64,000 bases of DNA from Cohnella zeiphila. Lineage in GTDB: Bacteria; Bacillota; Bacilli; Paenibacillales; Paenibacillaceae. Shown piece by piece: positions 23,970 through 32,985 of this stretch (the first letter of the stretch is position 1; each line of letters starts with the position of its first letter). Under the pieces are notes generated by a model. That model saw only the letters and a list, made by a program, of their open reading frames with translations. It did no database searches and had not been told where the DNA came from. The stretch is taken from positions 1 through 64,000 of the forward strand of contig NZ_JACJVO010000019.1 in the NCBI RefSeq assembly GCF_014212055.1, read 5' to 3'. The position numbers were made by a program, and so were the translations under genes.

Positions 23970-25031
23970 TCAGTCGACCAGCGACACGCCGAGCTTGATG
24001 CTCCGCCACGGCTCGCGGTCGACGAAGGTCTCGTAGGCGTTCGCCGCTTCCTCGAACGGCACGACGGGGAAGACGATGCGCTCGCAGTCGATCCGATTGC
24101 GCTTCAGCAGCTCCCAGCACGTCTCCTCGATGCGCCGGAAGCTCCAGCGCGGATAATCGGGGTTCGGCTCGCTGCAGGCGCGGGAGAAGACGAGCTTCGC
24201 ATTGTTGAAGTGCGCTTCGCGCCCCCAATCCATGCCGCCCTTGAACGGCCGCGCCCAGCCGACGTAAGCGATCGTTCCGCCGTAGGCGAGACCGCGCAGC
24301 GCATGGTTCAGCGCCAGTTCATTCGCGCTTGTGTCGATAACGACATCGACGCCCAGCTTGTTCGTGTCCTGCTTCAGCAGCAGGCCGACGTCTTCATTCG
24401 CCGGATCGTACGCCGCGTCCGCGCCGCCGAGCAGCGCCGCTTCCCGCCGCCCGGGGATCGGATCCACCGCCGCGACATAGGACGCGCCCGCCAGCTTCGC
24501 CAGCTGGACCGCGATCTGCCCGATCGCGCCGAGGCCGAATACCGCGACCCGGTCTCCCGCTCGGACGTGACCGTCGCGAATGCCGCCGAGCGCGAAGATC
24601 GCCGGATCGAGGCAGACCGCATTCTGCCAGGGCATCGAATCCGGCATCTTGAGCAGATAGAAGTTGTCGATCGCGTCGACGTTGTGGAACTCGCGGATGC
24701 CCCCGTAACCGCACACCCGCTCTCCGAGCTCATATCCGGTCACCTCTTCGCCCTTCTCCACGATCCGGCCGACCCATTGGTTGCCGATATTCCATTCCCC
24801 GGCTCCGGCATCCTGGCGACCGTCCGGATCGCGCGGCAGGAACAGCTTCCATTCTTCATCATAATAGTCCGCGAGATGCGGACTCTCCCCGCGGAACGCC
24901 GCAAGCTCCGATCCGTGCTTGGGAGAGGCGTATTCGACTTTTACTTTGACCTCGCGCGGCGATATCCCGCGATCGCCGTACGGCCGGATTTCGGCTTTGC
25001 GCGGCGCGACGGCCACGATTTGTCTCGGCAT
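23970..25031 (-). CDS. MDR-superfamily dehydrogenase lacking canonical zinc ligands
   Basis: A 353-residue medium-chain dehydrogenase/reductase. The cofactor Rossmann motif is 'VAVFGLGAIGQIAVQLAKLAG' in the middle of the chain, and the C-terminal substrate domain is normal. The place of the catalytic zinc Cys holds 'YASPKHGSELAAF', and the four-Cys structural zinc lobe is missing, so it may not bind zinc. ATG at 25031 is chosen because GAGGGAG precedes it; a start six codons earlier would place that site inside the gene. Last gene of sugar-importer operon 2. Likely an NAD(P)-linked sugar or sugar-derivative dehydrogenase; substrate unknown. Confidence 0.87.
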   Translation of the reverse strand: MPRQIVAVAPRKAEIRPYGDRGISPREVKVKVEYASPKHGSELAAFRGESPHLADYYDEEWKLFLPRDPDGRQDAGAGEWNIGNQWVGRIVEKGEEVTGYELGERVCGYGGIREFHNVDAIDNFYLLKMPDSMPWQNAVCLDPAIFALGGIRDGHVRAGDRVAVFGLGAIGQIAVQLAKLAGASYVAAVDPIPGRREAALLGGADAAYDPANEDVGLLLKQDTNKLGVDVVIDTSANELALNHALRGLAYGGTIAYVGWARPFKGGMDWGREAHFNNAKLVFSRACSEPNPDYPRWSFRRIEETCWELLKRNRIDCERIVFPVVPFEEAANAYETFVDREPWRSIKLGVSLVD

Positions 25032-25071
25032 GGACTCCCTCTCCCTCATCGATGGATCGTTCTCCTGCGCA

Positions 25072-25905
25072 TCAGCCTTTGATCCCCGTCGTGACGATTC
25101 CTTCGACGATATAGCGCTGGCCGAGGAAAAAGGTAATGAGCACGGGCACGATCAGCATCAAGCCCGCCGCGATGGACACCTGCTGGATGATCTGCGTGCT
25201 GCCGTTTGCCTTGTAGCCGATCATGCTGAGCGCCGTAGCCAGCGGATACTGATCCTGCTTCAGGTACATGAACGGTCCGGTGACGTCGTTCCAGCTGCCT
25301 TGAAAGTTGAGAATCATGACCGTCGCGACGACGGGAATCGAGATCGGCAGAAAGATGTTCCAGTAGGTCCGAAAGATCGAGCAGCCGTCGATCCGCGCCG
25401 ACTCCTCCAGCTCGAGCGGAATGCCCATGAAAAATTGCCGGTACAGAAAAATAAAAAACGCATTGCCGCCGATGGCCCACAGCAGGAACGGGAGGAACGT
25501 ATTGATCAGGCCGATCTTGTGCAGCAAGATGTACGTCGGAATTTGCGTGACGATGGCCGGCAGCATCATGGTGGACAGCACGCACATGAACAGCAGCCCT
25601 CTGCCGGGAGCCTGAATGCGGGCAAAGGCGTAGCCGACGAGCCCGCTCGTAAACGACGAGATCACGACCGCGATGCCGCTGAGGATGACCGAGTTGCCCG
25701 CATACCGCCAGAAGTCGATCAGCTTCGTGGCGTAGGAATAGTTGCTCAGCTTGAAGCTGTCGGGAACGAGCACGGGGATGGAATACCAATCCTCCAGGGA
25801 ATTGATGATGGCCAAATAAAGCGGAAACAAGAACAGAATCGAACAAACAATCAGCACCCCGTACAGCGAATAGGTGCCGAGCGATCTGTTTGAGGTTACA
25901 TTCAT
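25072..25905 (-). CDS. Carbohydrate ABC transporter permease, MalG-type (system 2)
   Basis: A 277-residue inner-membrane protein with six TM segments ('LYGVLIVCSILFLFPLYLAI' first). The EAA loop reads EESARIDGCSIFRTYWN. Length and sequence fit the MalG/LacG class. ATG has CAGGAGAGATAGAGC upstream and lies three bases after the partner permease stop. The C-terminus 'YIVEGIVTTGIKG' is typical of the class. Confidence 0.94.
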   Translation of the reverse strand: MNVTSNRSLGTYSLYGVLIVCSILFLFPLYLAIINSLEDWYSIPVLVPDSFKLSNYSYATKLIDFWRYAGNSVILSGIAVVISSFTSGLVGYAFARIQAPGRGLLFMCVLSTMMLPAIVTQIPTYILLHKIGLINTFLPFLLWAIGGNAFFIFLYRQFFMGIPLELEESARIDGCSIFRTYWNIFLPISIPVVATVMILNFQGSWNDVTGPFMYLKQDQYPLATALSMIGYKANGSTQIIQQVSIAAGLMLIVPVLITFFLGQRYIVEGIVTTGIKG

Positions 25906-25908
25906 GCT

Positions 25909-26811
25909 CTATCTCTCCTGATCCGTTTCGTAATAAACCCAATATTTGCTCGTCGTGAAGACGATGATCGAGAGCAGCAGAATCACGACGAACAGCACCC
26001 ATAGCAGCGCCATGCCGTAAGCGTACCGCTGCGACGCGAAAATTTGCTGGAAGGCGTGCACGGCGTACATGTAATTCGGCTCGATCGGCCTCGCCAGAAG
26101 CTCGTTGCCGCTGAGCAGGATCGGCTGAAGGTAAACCTGCAGCGAGCCGATAAGGCCCATGATCACATTGAAGAAAATGACCGGCGTCATGAGCGGAACG
26201 GTGATTTTGCGAAATCGGCTCATCAGACCGGCGCCGTCGATGGACGAAGCTTCGTACAGATCCCTCGGAATCCCCTTCAGACCGGCCAAATAGATGAGAA
26301 TGCCGTTGCCGGCCCCCCAGCTCATCATGATGATCAAAGACACCGTCGCATAGTCGTAGCCGAGCCAGTTGACTTCCGACAGCCCGAACCAGCCGAGAAT
26401 GGTGTTGAAGACGCCGCCGTTGCCGGTGAAGATCAGCTTCCACATCAATACGGTGGAGATGACGGGCACGATCGAAGGCAGATAGAAGATCGTCCGGAAG
26501 ATGCCGCTTCCGCGAATGTTGCCGCTTAGCATGAGCGCGAGCACAAAGGCGATCGCCGTGCTGAGCGGGACGTTAATGACCGAGAACACCAGCGTTCGGA
26601 CAAGCGCCTTCATGGAATCCGAATCGGTGAAGACGAGCTTGTAATTGTGCAGGCCGGTGAAGGACAAGCGGTCCATGTTGAAGCCGTAGTAGTTCGTAAA
26701 GCTGAGATAAAGGCCGTAAAGCAGCGGAAACAACGACATGCAGAGGAAAATGACAAGCCAAGGAGAGACCATCGAGTAGAAGGCGATCGTTCTCCGGGTT
26801 TTATTCTTCAT
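25909..26811 (-). CDS. Carbohydrate ABC transporter permease, MalF-type (system 2)
   Basis: A 300-residue inner-membrane protein with six TM segments; the first is 'FYSMVSPWLVIFLCMSLFPL'. The EAA motif is EASSIDGAGL, followed by 'ITVPLMTPVIFFNVIMGLIG'. ATG at 26811 is chosen with GGGAG eight bases upstream; an in-frame GTG three codons earlier overlaps that site. It follows the binding-protein gene after an imperfect hairpin. Confidence 0.94.
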   Translation of the reverse strand: MKNKTRRTIAFYSMVSPWLVIFLCMSLFPLLYGLYLSFTNYYGFNMDRLSFTGLHNYKLVFTDSDSMKALVRTLVFSVINVPLSTAIAFVLALMLSGNIRGSGIFRTIFYLPSIVPVISTVLMWKLIFTGNGGVFNTILGWFGLSEVNWLGYDYATVSLIIMMSWGAGNGILIYLAGLKGIPRDLYEASSIDGAGLMSRFRKITVPLMTPVIFFNVIMGLIGSLQVYLQPILLSGNELLARPIEPNYMYAVHAFQQIFASQRYAYGMALLWVLFVVILLLSIIVFTTSKYWVYYETDQER

Positions 26812-26835
26812 TGCAGCCACTCCCGTTCATTGATG

Positions 26836-26870
26836 GAAAAGGAGGCGATTCCCGACAAGAATCCGCCTCC
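26836..26870 (-). terminator. Attenuating hairpin between binding-protein and permease genes
   Basis: On the minus strand GGAGGCGGATTC and GAATCGCCTCC pair with one bulge around a seven-base loop, followed by TTTTCC. A weak terminator here is common in sugar importer operons and would give more binding protein than permease. Function inferred. Confidence 0.55.
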
Positions 26871-26884
26871 CCCAGTTTGTCTCC

Positions 26885-28303
26885 TTATTTGGTGCTGTTG
26901 ACTGCTTCTTCGACCGCGACGTTGGCATCCTTGGTCATGCCGTTCACCGCTTCGTCGATGTTGGATTTGCCGAAATAGAGCGGCTGCACGTATTTGTCGA
27001 AGATGCCCCATCCTCCGCCGGACAAGTACGGATTGACCGGCAGGAACTGGTTGGAATATTGCAGCTCGTCTTGAAGGACGTTGTATACTTGCTTGTCGAA
27101 GTTCGTTTCCTGCGGCAGCAGGTTCATCTTGCTCTTGAAGATCGGCAGCCCCCAGCCCGTCTTCGCGCGGTCGTCCGCCGGCTTGCCGCCGAAGAACCAT
27201 TCGAAGAACGTCCACGCTTCATCCGGATGCTTCGAGCTTTTGTTGATGATCGCCCCCGTCGCCCCGCCGGTCGGAGCCACCCGCGTACCGCCGGGCGCCG
27301 TCGGCGTCGGCAGCATGCCGTAGTCGTCGAGATGGGTTTGCGCGTCGGCGTTGCCGCGAATGACGCCGCTGTACCAGTAGCCGTCGATGATCATGGCCGC
27401 CTTGTTCGCCAGGAACAGGTCGCCGCCGCTCGTCTGGTCGTTGTTGAGCGAGTTCGGGCCGACGTTGTTCTTGACGGCGTCCACCCACATGTTGATATAA
27501 TCCTTCACCGGCTGGATGTTGAAATCCACCTTCGTATTGTCTTCATTGCTGATCTGCGCGTTCGCGCTGAGCAAGTATTGCAGCATATTGTTGAAGTTCG
27601 GCTCCGTCTTGCCCCACTCGTTCGCCGCCAGACCGTACTGCACCGTCTTGTTGCCGTCCTTGATCGTCAGCTTCTTGGCCAGATCCATGACTTCCTGCCA
27701 CGTCATCGCTTTCGTCGGATCCGGCACCGGAACGCCGGCCGCATCGAACGCCTTCTTGTTATAGAAGATGGCGAAATCGTTGGACCAGTCTTTCGGCAGG
27801 CCGTAGATCGGACCTTGGCCGACCGTATGGCCGTCGAACTTGAACACGTCGACGACCGGCGCGAAGTCGCCCGCGTCGATCACGGAGCTGTTATTGATGC
27901 GATCGGTCAAATCCAGGGCGATGCCGCGAAGAACGTAAGACGGAAGATCGAATACGCCGCCGAGCCGGATGACGTCCGGAGCGCTGTCCGTTGCCAGCTC
28001 GGCGGACAGCTTCGTCGCGTCCAGCGTCTCGATCTCGATCTTGATGTTCGGATGCGCCGCCTCGAATTCGGCGATTTGATCCTTGGAAAGTTCCCCTTCC
28101 GTAATATTGGTGCGGATCGTTACCGTTCCCTGAGGACTGCTCGGCGCCGCGCTCTGACTGGCTTCCCCGCCGCCCGAATTCGACGCTCCGCTCGAACTAG
28201 GCGCCTCGGTTGCGCTTCCGCCGTTGCCGTTATTGCCGCCGCTGCCGCAAGCCGACAATGCGAGCGTTAATGCAGCGAGTGTCCCTACTGCCGCTTTCCT
28301 CAT
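26885..28303 (-). CDS. Sugar ABC transporter substrate-binding lipoprotein (system 2)
   Basis: A 472-residue lipoprotein: signal peptide with lipobox LSAC before 'GSGGNNGNGG', a Gly/Ser/Ala linker, then an extracellular solute-binding domain of family 1 ('AEFEAAHPNIKIEIETLDA', 'MTWQEVMDLAKKLTI', 'LANKAAMIIDGYWYSGVIRG'). ATG follows GGGGGGACGAGGA. It is the first gene of the importer operon and stands directly behind the YesM-like kinase gene, so the kinase and its regulator probably control it. Likely ligand: oligosaccharide released by the nearby GH16 protein, an inference. Confidence 0.93.
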   Translation of the reverse strand: MRKAAVGTLAALTLALSACGSGGNNGNGGSATEAPSSSGASNSGGGEASQSAAPSSPQGTVTIRTNITEGELSKDQIAEFEAAHPNIKIEIETLDATKLSAELATDSAPDVIRLGGVFDLPSYVLRGIALDLTDRINNSSVIDAGDFAPVVDVFKFDGHTVGQGPIYGLPKDWSNDFAIFYNKKAFDAAGVPVPDPTKAMTWQEVMDLAKKLTIKDGNKTVQYGLAANEWGKTEPNFNNMLQYLLSANAQISNEDNTKVDFNIQPVKDYINMWVDAVKNNVGPNSLNNDQTSGGDLFLANKAAMIIDGYWYSGVIRGNADAQTHLDDYGMLPTPTAPGGTRVAPTGGATGAIINKSSKHPDEAWTFFEWFFGGKPADDRAKTGWGLPIFKSKMNLLPQETNFDKQVYNVLQDELQYSNQFLPVNPYLSGGGWGIFDKYVQPLYFGKSNIDEAVNGMTKDANVAVEEAVNSTK

Positions 28304-28439
28304 TCCTCGTCCCCCCAGGTAAAATGTTCGTCATGGTATGAGTTCCGTATTTATCGTAGCATGGTCGATTTTGCGCTTGTACGGGGTGGAATTCCGATTT
28401 CTACGGGATTCGTCAGTTGTTATCCGCCGGGCGGGGGCC

Positions 28440-31271
28440 CTAGGCCGTCAGGCCGCCGCTGCCTTCCGCGTCGACGGGAATCCGCATCGCAATCTCCGTT
28501 CCCCGCATCAGAACGCTGTCGATCTCCATGCTCATTCCGCCTTTGTAGAACAGCTTCAGACGCAAATAGACGTTTCTCAGCCCGATGCCGTGCGGATCCG
28601 CTTCCCGTCCGTCCTCCGCGCCCGCCCACTCGCCCGGCTCGTCGGATAAGTCGGCTCTAAGCTTCGCCAGCGTCATCTCGTCCATGCCCACGCCGTTGTC
28701 CCGCACGCGGATGAGCAGCCGCCCGTTCTCGAGCGCGGCGGAGACGACGATTTTCCCGCCGGAATCCCAGCCGCCGAATCCGTGCTTGATCGAATTCTCG
28801 ATGAGCGGCTGCAAAATAAACCGGAGCACATGATACTGCCGCAGCTCGTCCGGAACGTCGAATTCCGCCTCGAAGCTGCCTCCGAACCGCACCTTCTGGA
28901 TCGTCAAATAATTGGCCGCGTGATTCAGCTCCTTGTCCAGAAGCGCCGTCTCCGCGCCTTTGGCGATGCTGTACCGGAGCAAATCGCCAAGCGCATTGAC
29001 CGTCCGGCTGATCTCGTGATGGCCGCGCTTCATGCTCTGCATGTTGATCGTTTCCAGCGTGTTGTACAGAAAATGCGGGTTGATCTGCGCCTGCAGCATA
29101 TTCAGCTCGGCCTGCATCTTCATTTTCAGCAGCTCGTTCTCTCTGATCTTGGTGCGCGCGTTCTCTTCCATCATCTGCATGTTCTCCCGCGCGGTCTGCT
29201 GCAGCTGAACGATCATATGGTTGTAGCTGACGATGATGCCGGCAATCTCGTTGCTTCCCTCGTAGTGAAGCTGCCTGGCGAACCCTTCGTTGCCCGCCGC
29301 CAGCATCGTTTCCTTGAGCTGCTTGATCGGCTTGGTCATCACGCTCGCGATCCATACCGCAATGCCTGCCGCCAGCAGGAAGACCATGAGGATGCAGAGC
29401 AGATACTGCTGCTGGTACACCCGATTCTGATTGACGATGTCCTGGAACCAGTATTGGAATTGGATGTGCCAATCGGTTCCGGGTATGGCGCTGTCGTACC
29501 TGTGCGGGCTGGACATGCCTCCATCCTGAGCGTAGTTGTGGCTGCTTACCGGCAGGCCCTTGCCGTCGGTGATGGCGTATCCCGCCCGAATCTGCTCCGA
29601 TTCCGCGATCTGAAATACGGAGTCCTTCGGCACAAGCAGCAAATAGGTCACCCGGTCGCTCCGGTCGTCCAGCTCGATTTTGCGGAAAACGGCGACCGAC
29701 ACGCGGTTGAAAATGTCCTCGTAGTCGCTCACCCAATACGGATCGTCGCGATCCTCCAAGTATTTCGGGCTTACGCTGAATATATCTTTGTTGTTGGAGT
29801 AAATAGAGGAATAGAGGCTGGTGCCGAACGGATCCAACAGCACGAAATAGGATAGATCGATCAAGCCGGGGTACATGTTCAAGTTGATGAGAGCGTCGAA
29901 GTTTCGGTCGTGGTTGGTCAAGTTGTTGGTCAAATAATTTTGGAACTGCTGGCTGACCGAGATCTCGTTGGCCGTATTCTCCAGAAAGCTTGCTTGTCCG
30001 GCCACGCCGACAACGGAGAAATCGCCCAGCATCTTCGCCGACTGCTCCGCCCAATGATGGACCTCCCGGTTCAGAAAGTGGGCGTACCATAAGCCGTTCA
30101 AGGCGGACGGCAGGCTGACCGTGATGCAGAACAGCAGAATCAGCTTGTTGCGCAACGAGACCGCCTGGAATCCCTTGGCGATCAGCTTCTCGGGAATCGG
30201 TTGGAGGACCATTTCGTTGCTGTTCGTTTTCAATTTGTTTTTCATTTTGCTGGAAATGAGGCGGAAAGGCTGGAACACCTTCTTCATGTAGAAAAAACTG
30301 ATGAAGGACGCAAGGACGAGAGTGCCGAACGAGACGGCCAGCAAGCCTTCCCAGATGCGAGACCGGAAGGCGAATCGTCCCGCCAGCTCGGAACTGATCA
30401 CGATATGCAGATGGAAGGCAGGCAGTTCTCTCGACGTCACCCCGGGGTCGCCGTTGCCTTCGCATGGCTGCGAAGGTCCGCAGGACGCCGGGGATGGCAC
30501 GGCTCCGGAAGCCGTCGTCCACAGCACCCGGTTCCGATCGTTCACGACCGAATAGCTGGCGATTCCCCGCTCCTGGGGAAGGGCCATCCCGAACAGCTGC
30601 TCGTTGAGCACCAGCACGACCAGCAGGCTGTACTGATTCGAGTTCGTCAGGATCAGCCGGTCCTGAATCCCCGCCAGGAACGAGTCGATCGCCTGCTTGT
30701 TGGACGGCTCGATCAGCCGGCTGCTGGGATCGTAAGCATCCAGCAGCTCCTGCTTGCCGTAGCGGACGAACTGATCGTGGTCCCGGAGAAACAAGTTGCT
30801 TACTTTCGAGCTGTCCAGCACATCCGAATGCAGTCCCGGCAGCTCCACGAAGCGATCCGATCCGACATCCATCCGGTAGGACGCTTGATTGGCGTTCAAA
30901 CCGATGAAGTAGATCGACTCCACCTCTTGCCGGGAAATCTGCAGCGCCTGCAGGTTCTCCAGCAGCTTCCTTCGCTCTCCCGCCACGTAAGCGGGCTCCC
31001 GCAAGTTCATCAGCTGCCTGAAAAAGTCGCTGAACTCCGGCGTCTGCAGCACGAGCAGCAAATTGTTGACGTCGTTCAGCCGATTCGTCATGTTGCGCTG
31101 CAGCTGGTCGGCGACAACCCCGCCCCGCTGAACGCTCATGCTTCGGTTGATCGAATTGGCATACGTCATGCCGATCGAGATCAGCACCGCTTGCGAGGCA
31201 AGCGTAAGCAAAACGACGAGAGCGACGATGCGGCGGATCGTCATGCCGCTATGTTTGCGATTCTCCGGCAT
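28440..31271 (-). CDS. YesM-like sensor histidine kinase with two tandem extracellular sensor regions
   Basis: A 943-residue kinase, far longer than the usual YesM kinases (about 580-600). Order seen: TM about 12-34, extracellular region to about 305, TM about 308-328, cytoplasmic linker, TM about 373-393, second extracellular region to about 630, TM about 633-655, HAMP linker, phospho-acceptor H733 in 'INPHFLYNTLETIN', and HATPase boxes 'PLIENSIKHGF', 'VRDNGVGMDE' and 'GIGLRNVYLRL'. The doubled TM-sensor-TM unit is the odd feature. ATG has GAGGAGG seven bases upstream. It partners the YesN-like regulator encoded just upstream and likely senses a sugar or its bound binding protein. Confidence 0.92.
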   Translation of the reverse strand: MPENRKHSGMTIRRIVALVVLLTLASQAVLISIGMTYANSINRSMSVQRGGVVADQLQRNMTNRLNDVNNLLLVLQTPEFSDFFRQLMNLREPAYVAGERRKLLENLQALQISRQEVESIYFIGLNANQASYRMDVGSDRFVELPGLHSDVLDSSKVSNLFLRDHDQFVRYGKQELLDAYDPSSRLIEPSNKQAIDSFLAGIQDRLILTNSNQYSLLVVLVLNEQLFGMALPQERGIASYSVVNDRNRVLWTTASGAVPSPASCGPSQPCEGNGDPGVTSRELPAFHLHIVISSELAGRFAFRSRIWEGLLAVSFGTLVLASFISFFYMKKVFQPFRLISSKMKNKLKTNSNEMVLQPIPEKLIAKGFQAVSLRNKLILLFCITVSLPSALNGLWYAHFLNREVHHWAEQSAKMLGDFSVVGVAGQASFLENTANEISVSQQFQNYLTNNLTNHDRNFDALINLNMYPGLIDLSYFVLLDPFGTSLYSSIYSNNKDIFSVSPKYLEDRDDPYWVSDYEDIFNRVSVAVFRKIELDDRSDRVTYLLLVPKDSVFQIAESEQIRAGYAITDGKGLPVSSHNYAQDGGMSSPHRYDSAIPGTDWHIQFQYWFQDIVNQNRVYQQQYLLCILMVFLLAAGIAVWIASVMTKPIKQLKETMLAAGNEGFARQLHYEGSNEIAGIIVSYNHMIVQLQQTARENMQMMEENARTKIRENELLKMKMQAELNMLQAQINPHFLYNTLETINMQSMKRGHHEISRTVNALGDLLRYSIAKGAETALLDKELNHAANYLTIQKVRFGGSFEAEFDVPDELRQYHVLRFILQPLIENSIKHGFGGWDSGGKIVVSAALENGRLLIRVRDNGVGMDEMTLAKLRADLSDEPGEWAGAEDGREADPHGIGLRNVYLRLKLFYKGGMSMEIDSVLMRGTEIAMRIPVDAEGSGGLTA

Positions 31272-31319
31272 ACGGTGTCCTCCTCACGGCTTTGCAGCGC
31301 AAAAAAATCGGGAATTCGC

Positions 31320-32681
31320 TTACGGGTAACTGGCCCGCTGGACTTTCAGCTTGCCGCGATATTCATTCGGCGTCTTCCCCGTATGCCGCTTGAACAGCTC
31401 GGCGAAGTAGGCGGGGTCGGAATAGCCGACCATCTCGACGATCTCGTAAATCTTGTATTCGTTGTCCCGCATCAGCTCTTTGGCCTTGCTCATCCGGATC
31501 GACGTCAAATATTTCAGGAACGTCTCGTTGCTGCTCTTGAACAGCGCGGAGAGATGTCCTTTCGATACGTAGACATGATCGGCGACTTCCTTGAGCGTGA
31601 TGCTCCGGTCGTAATGATCCCGGATATACGCCTTGGCCTCCGACAAAATCATGCTGTCCGCGTCTTCCGATCCGGCAGAGCCGACATCGGCCGCCGCCGC
31701 GTCTTCGCCGCTGTCTCCGTAAGGGCTGCGGTCGTCCGCCGCGGGACTGCCGGCGGAGCCGAATCGCACGGCAGACGGCTCCGAGTAACCGTCAAGCGAG
31801 CTCCGTGCCGATAGAGCCGACAAATAGACGTGCTCGGGACTTGACACCGCCGCTCCGATGCCGATCGACAGCGTCGATTTGAGCAGCCCACGATAAGCGA
31901 GCAATTGTCCGATGACGGCCCGAAACCTTTCATGGCTCTCCCCGTCGGCGTCGTCCGACTCATTGCGGGACAGCAGCATCACTTCCGACAAATTCCGGTC
32001 CACCAGATGATAGCCGCACCCGCGGCTGTCCCAAATATCGTTTAGAATGTTTTCCAGGGAAAAGGCGAGCAGCTTCAGCTCGCGCGGCGCCGGCCGCTCG
32101 CCGTACAGCGAGATCCGGTCAAGCGCCAAAACCCCGACCGTGTAGGACCCCGCCTCCAGCAGCACTTCGCCTTCCGCGCCGTCCTGCTCCAGATCCTCGG
32201 CGGACAGAGGTCCGCGGAACATCCGAGTCAAAAAATTTTTGCGCAGCACGCTCGCCAGCTGGTTCGTTTTGCGCTTCAGCGCCTCGATCCGCTGCTCGGC
32301 CTGCCTCTGCTCATCCAGCCGCGACGTCAGGCGGCGAATCGCCTGCGACAGGTCGGCGAAGCCGATCGGCTTGAGCATGTAGTCGATGGCGCCCAGTTGA
32401 ATCGCCCGCTTGGCATACTCGAAATCGTTGTAGCCGGACAAAATGACGACTTTGACGAACGGGAACTTGCGGTTAAGCGCTTCCATCAAATTCAGGCCGT
32501 CCATGAACGGCATGCGGATATCGGTCATGACGATATCGACCGGATGCTCCTCGATGTACTGAAGCGCTTCCAAACCATGGGCGCAGCAGCCCGCCACTTC
32601 GACGCCGTATTCCCTCCATGTCCATGAGGCGAGTCCTTCCCGGATCTCCTTCTCGTCATCCACAATAAGAGCCTGGTACAC
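31320..32681 (-). CDS. YesN-like response regulator with AraC-type DNA-binding domain
   Basis: A 453-residue regulator: receiver domain at the N-terminus ('YQALIVDDEKEIREGL', phospho-acceptor D54 in 'VMTDIRMPFMDG', Lys in 'IDYMLKPIGF'), a middle linker region of about 220 residues, and a C-terminal AraC double helix-turn-helix ('ITLKEVADHVYVSKGHLSA', 'IYEIVEMVGYSDPAYFAEL'). The start is GTG with AAAGGGGG seven bases upstream. The kinase gene follows 48 bases later. Likely targets are the GH16 gene upstream and the importer operon downstream. Confidence 0.93.
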   Translation of the reverse strand: MYQALIVDDEKEIREGLASWTWREYGVEVAGCCAHGLEALQYIEEHPVDIVMTDIRMPFMDGLNLMEALNRKFPFVKVVILSGYNDFEYAKRAIQLGAIDYMLKPIGFADLSQAIRRLTSRLDEQRQAEQRIEALKRKTNQLASVLRKNFLTRMFRGPLSAEDLEQDGAEGEVLLEAGSYTVGVLALDRISLYGERPAPRELKLLAFSLENILNDIWDSRGCGYHLVDRNLSEVMLLSRNESDDADGESHERFRAVIGQLLAYRGLLKSTLSIGIGAAVSSPEHVYLSALSARSSLDGYSEPSAVRFGSAGSPAADDRSPYGDSGEDAAAADVGSAGSEDADSMILSEAKAYIRDHYDRSITLKEVADHVYVSKGHLSALFKSSNETFLKYLTSIRMSKAKELMRDNEYKIYEIVEMVGYSDPAYFAELFKRHTGKTPNEYRGKLKVQRASYP

Positions 32682-32931
32682 GAAGAATCCCCCTTTCGAC
32701 AAAGCGAATATCTACGACAAAGACGGCGTCTTCCCGCCGCCGTCCCCTCTCTTTCCATCTTATAGGACGATCCGGGCCCAGTCTAGCCTCTCTCCGCCGA
32801 TCCCCGCTTTTTATTTGGTCTGTCGGGATTCGCCCCGCACTAATGCCCCGATTGTATCAGTCCGGCCCATACGGCGGTAGGAGGCATTCATCCGAAAAAT
32901 AAGGCAATGTTCCGCTTTTTTAACGCAAGAA

Positions 32932-32968
32932 CCCCTGTCCGAAGCGGTCAAACCGCTTCGGGCAGGGG
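32932..32968 (-). terminator. Strong hairpin at the end of the giant GH16 gene
   Basis: A 16-base arm (CCCCTGCCCGAAGCGG on the minus strand) pairs with ACCGCTTCGGACAGGGG around a four-base loop, 18 bases after the stop. The T-run is short and interrupted, so termination is likely but not certain. Confidence 0.6.
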
Positions 32969-32985
32969 CATCGGTCGTCAGGAGT

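Noticed and set aside
30201-31814. Plus-strand frame of 537 codons opposite the sensor kinase
   Set aside because: It crosses the border between the kinase and regulator genes and has no domain; the kinase frame on the minus strand carries all family motifs.
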